This document shows, piece by piece, positions 63,667 to 64,000 of a stretch of DNA of 64,000 bases (position 1 is its first letter; each line of letters starts with the position of its first letter). The position numbers and the translations under genes were made by a program. This DNA comes from Dactylonectria macrodidyma (lineage: Eukaryota; Ascomycota; Sordariomycetes; Hypocreales; Nectriaceae). Under the pieces are notes generated by a model. It had not been told where the DNA came from and did no database searches. It saw only the letters and a list, made by a program, of their open reading frames with translations. The stretch is from assembly GCA_020744425.1 (NCBI GenBank), contig JAGMUV010000055.1:103474-167473 (forward strand), in the 5' to 3' direction.

Positions 63667-64000
63667 TAGTGGGTGGAGTGAGAGGTTGAACGTGATGGTG
63701 AGAGTGTGGGCAGATTCAGTTGAGTGGGCAGAGAGAAAGTGTCCTGAACGGCCTCCTCAAAGTCCGTGATCCAAGGAACCTCCAGTCATCAGGGGTCAAC
63801 AGACCAGGCCTTTGCGGGGTTGTCATTAGTCCCATCTGCTTGGTGGGCAAAGCTCCAGATCGGTAAGCAAAACAAAGTTCAAGAACCTTGGCGATTCCAA
63901 GTGTTCCGATTTGTCGAGGCCTCGCTAGGAGCAGCCTTCCTGGGCCGAGACCTCTCTTCTTTGCCGACTGTCTCAGCCGCCCCCAACTTTGCGGGGAAAG
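63667..64000. promoter_or_regulatory. Upstream region of the last regulator gene
   Basis: 5' flank of the minus-strand regulator. No TATA box or operator is obvious. The next gene lies beyond the window. Confidence 0.3.

Overview
This window comes from the nuclear genome of a filamentous ascomycete (Pezizomycotina, probably Sordariomycetes). The genes have short introns of about 43-120 nt with GT-AG borders and CTAAC-type branch sites. There are several Zn2Cys6 regulators, a PAD1/FDC1 decarboxylase pair, a TRI12-type MFS pump, and a fungal set of mobile elements (Tad-like LINEs, copia/gypsy-type solo LTRs, hAT, Tc1/pogo and piggyBac-like). I cannot name the species from the sequence alone.

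Layout. 0-3 kb: a small membrane protein gene and the C-terminal stump of a Zn2Cys6-family regulator, cut off by LINE DNA. 3.2-10.9 kb: two minus-strand Tad-like LINEs, one 5'-truncated and one nearly full length with an intact ORF1 and a decayed ORF2; a 467-bp solo LTR sits in the ORF2 C-terminal domain. 11-12.9 kb: a 142-bp copia-like solo LTR with a 5-bp target duplication, then a gene-free block of inverted and direct repeats. 12.8-18.3 kb: a four-level nest. A duplicated segment is split by a piggyBac-like element, which is split by a second piggyBac-like element, which carries a TA-flanked MITE.

18.6-21.7 kb: a divergent pair, a MOSC-domain protein and a cystathionine gamma-synthase-like PLP enzyme. 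23-28.8 kb: a decayed hAT transposase and a decayed homeobox-C2H2 regulator. 29.8-33.8 kb: a B3/B4-domain protein, the second and uninterrupted copy of the duplicated segment, and a Zn2Cys6/Fungal_trans_2 regulator. 33.8-36 kb: a broken Gfo/Idh/MocA dehydrogenase and a repeat-rich tract.

36.2-41.2 kb is the clearest metabolic unit: a Zn2Cys6 regulator, ferulate/cinnamate-type decarboxylase fdc1, and flavin prenyltransferase pad1. Pad1 makes the prenylated FMN that Fdc1 needs. The neighbouring regulator recalls the SdrA-type regulator of Aspergillus weak-acid decarboxylation, so the likely role is detoxification of phenylacrylic or sorbic-type acids. 41.6-47.5 kb: a MULE fragment, a small membrane protein, a MYND gene with an early stop, and an apparently intact 3.2-kb hAT element just upstream of it.

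48.3-51.3 kb: a decayed Tc1-like transposase and a PhyH-family dioxygenase gene interrupted in its coding sequence by a 653-bp pogo-like element. 51.8-63.7 kb: a regulator, an FAD monooxygenase, a TRI12-type MFS transporter and a second regulator, which together resemble a small secondary-metabolite or detoxification cluster. Exon models for the multi-exon genes were built by eye; where exon lengths sum to a multiple of three I say so. Identity and phylogeny statements need database searches that I could not run.
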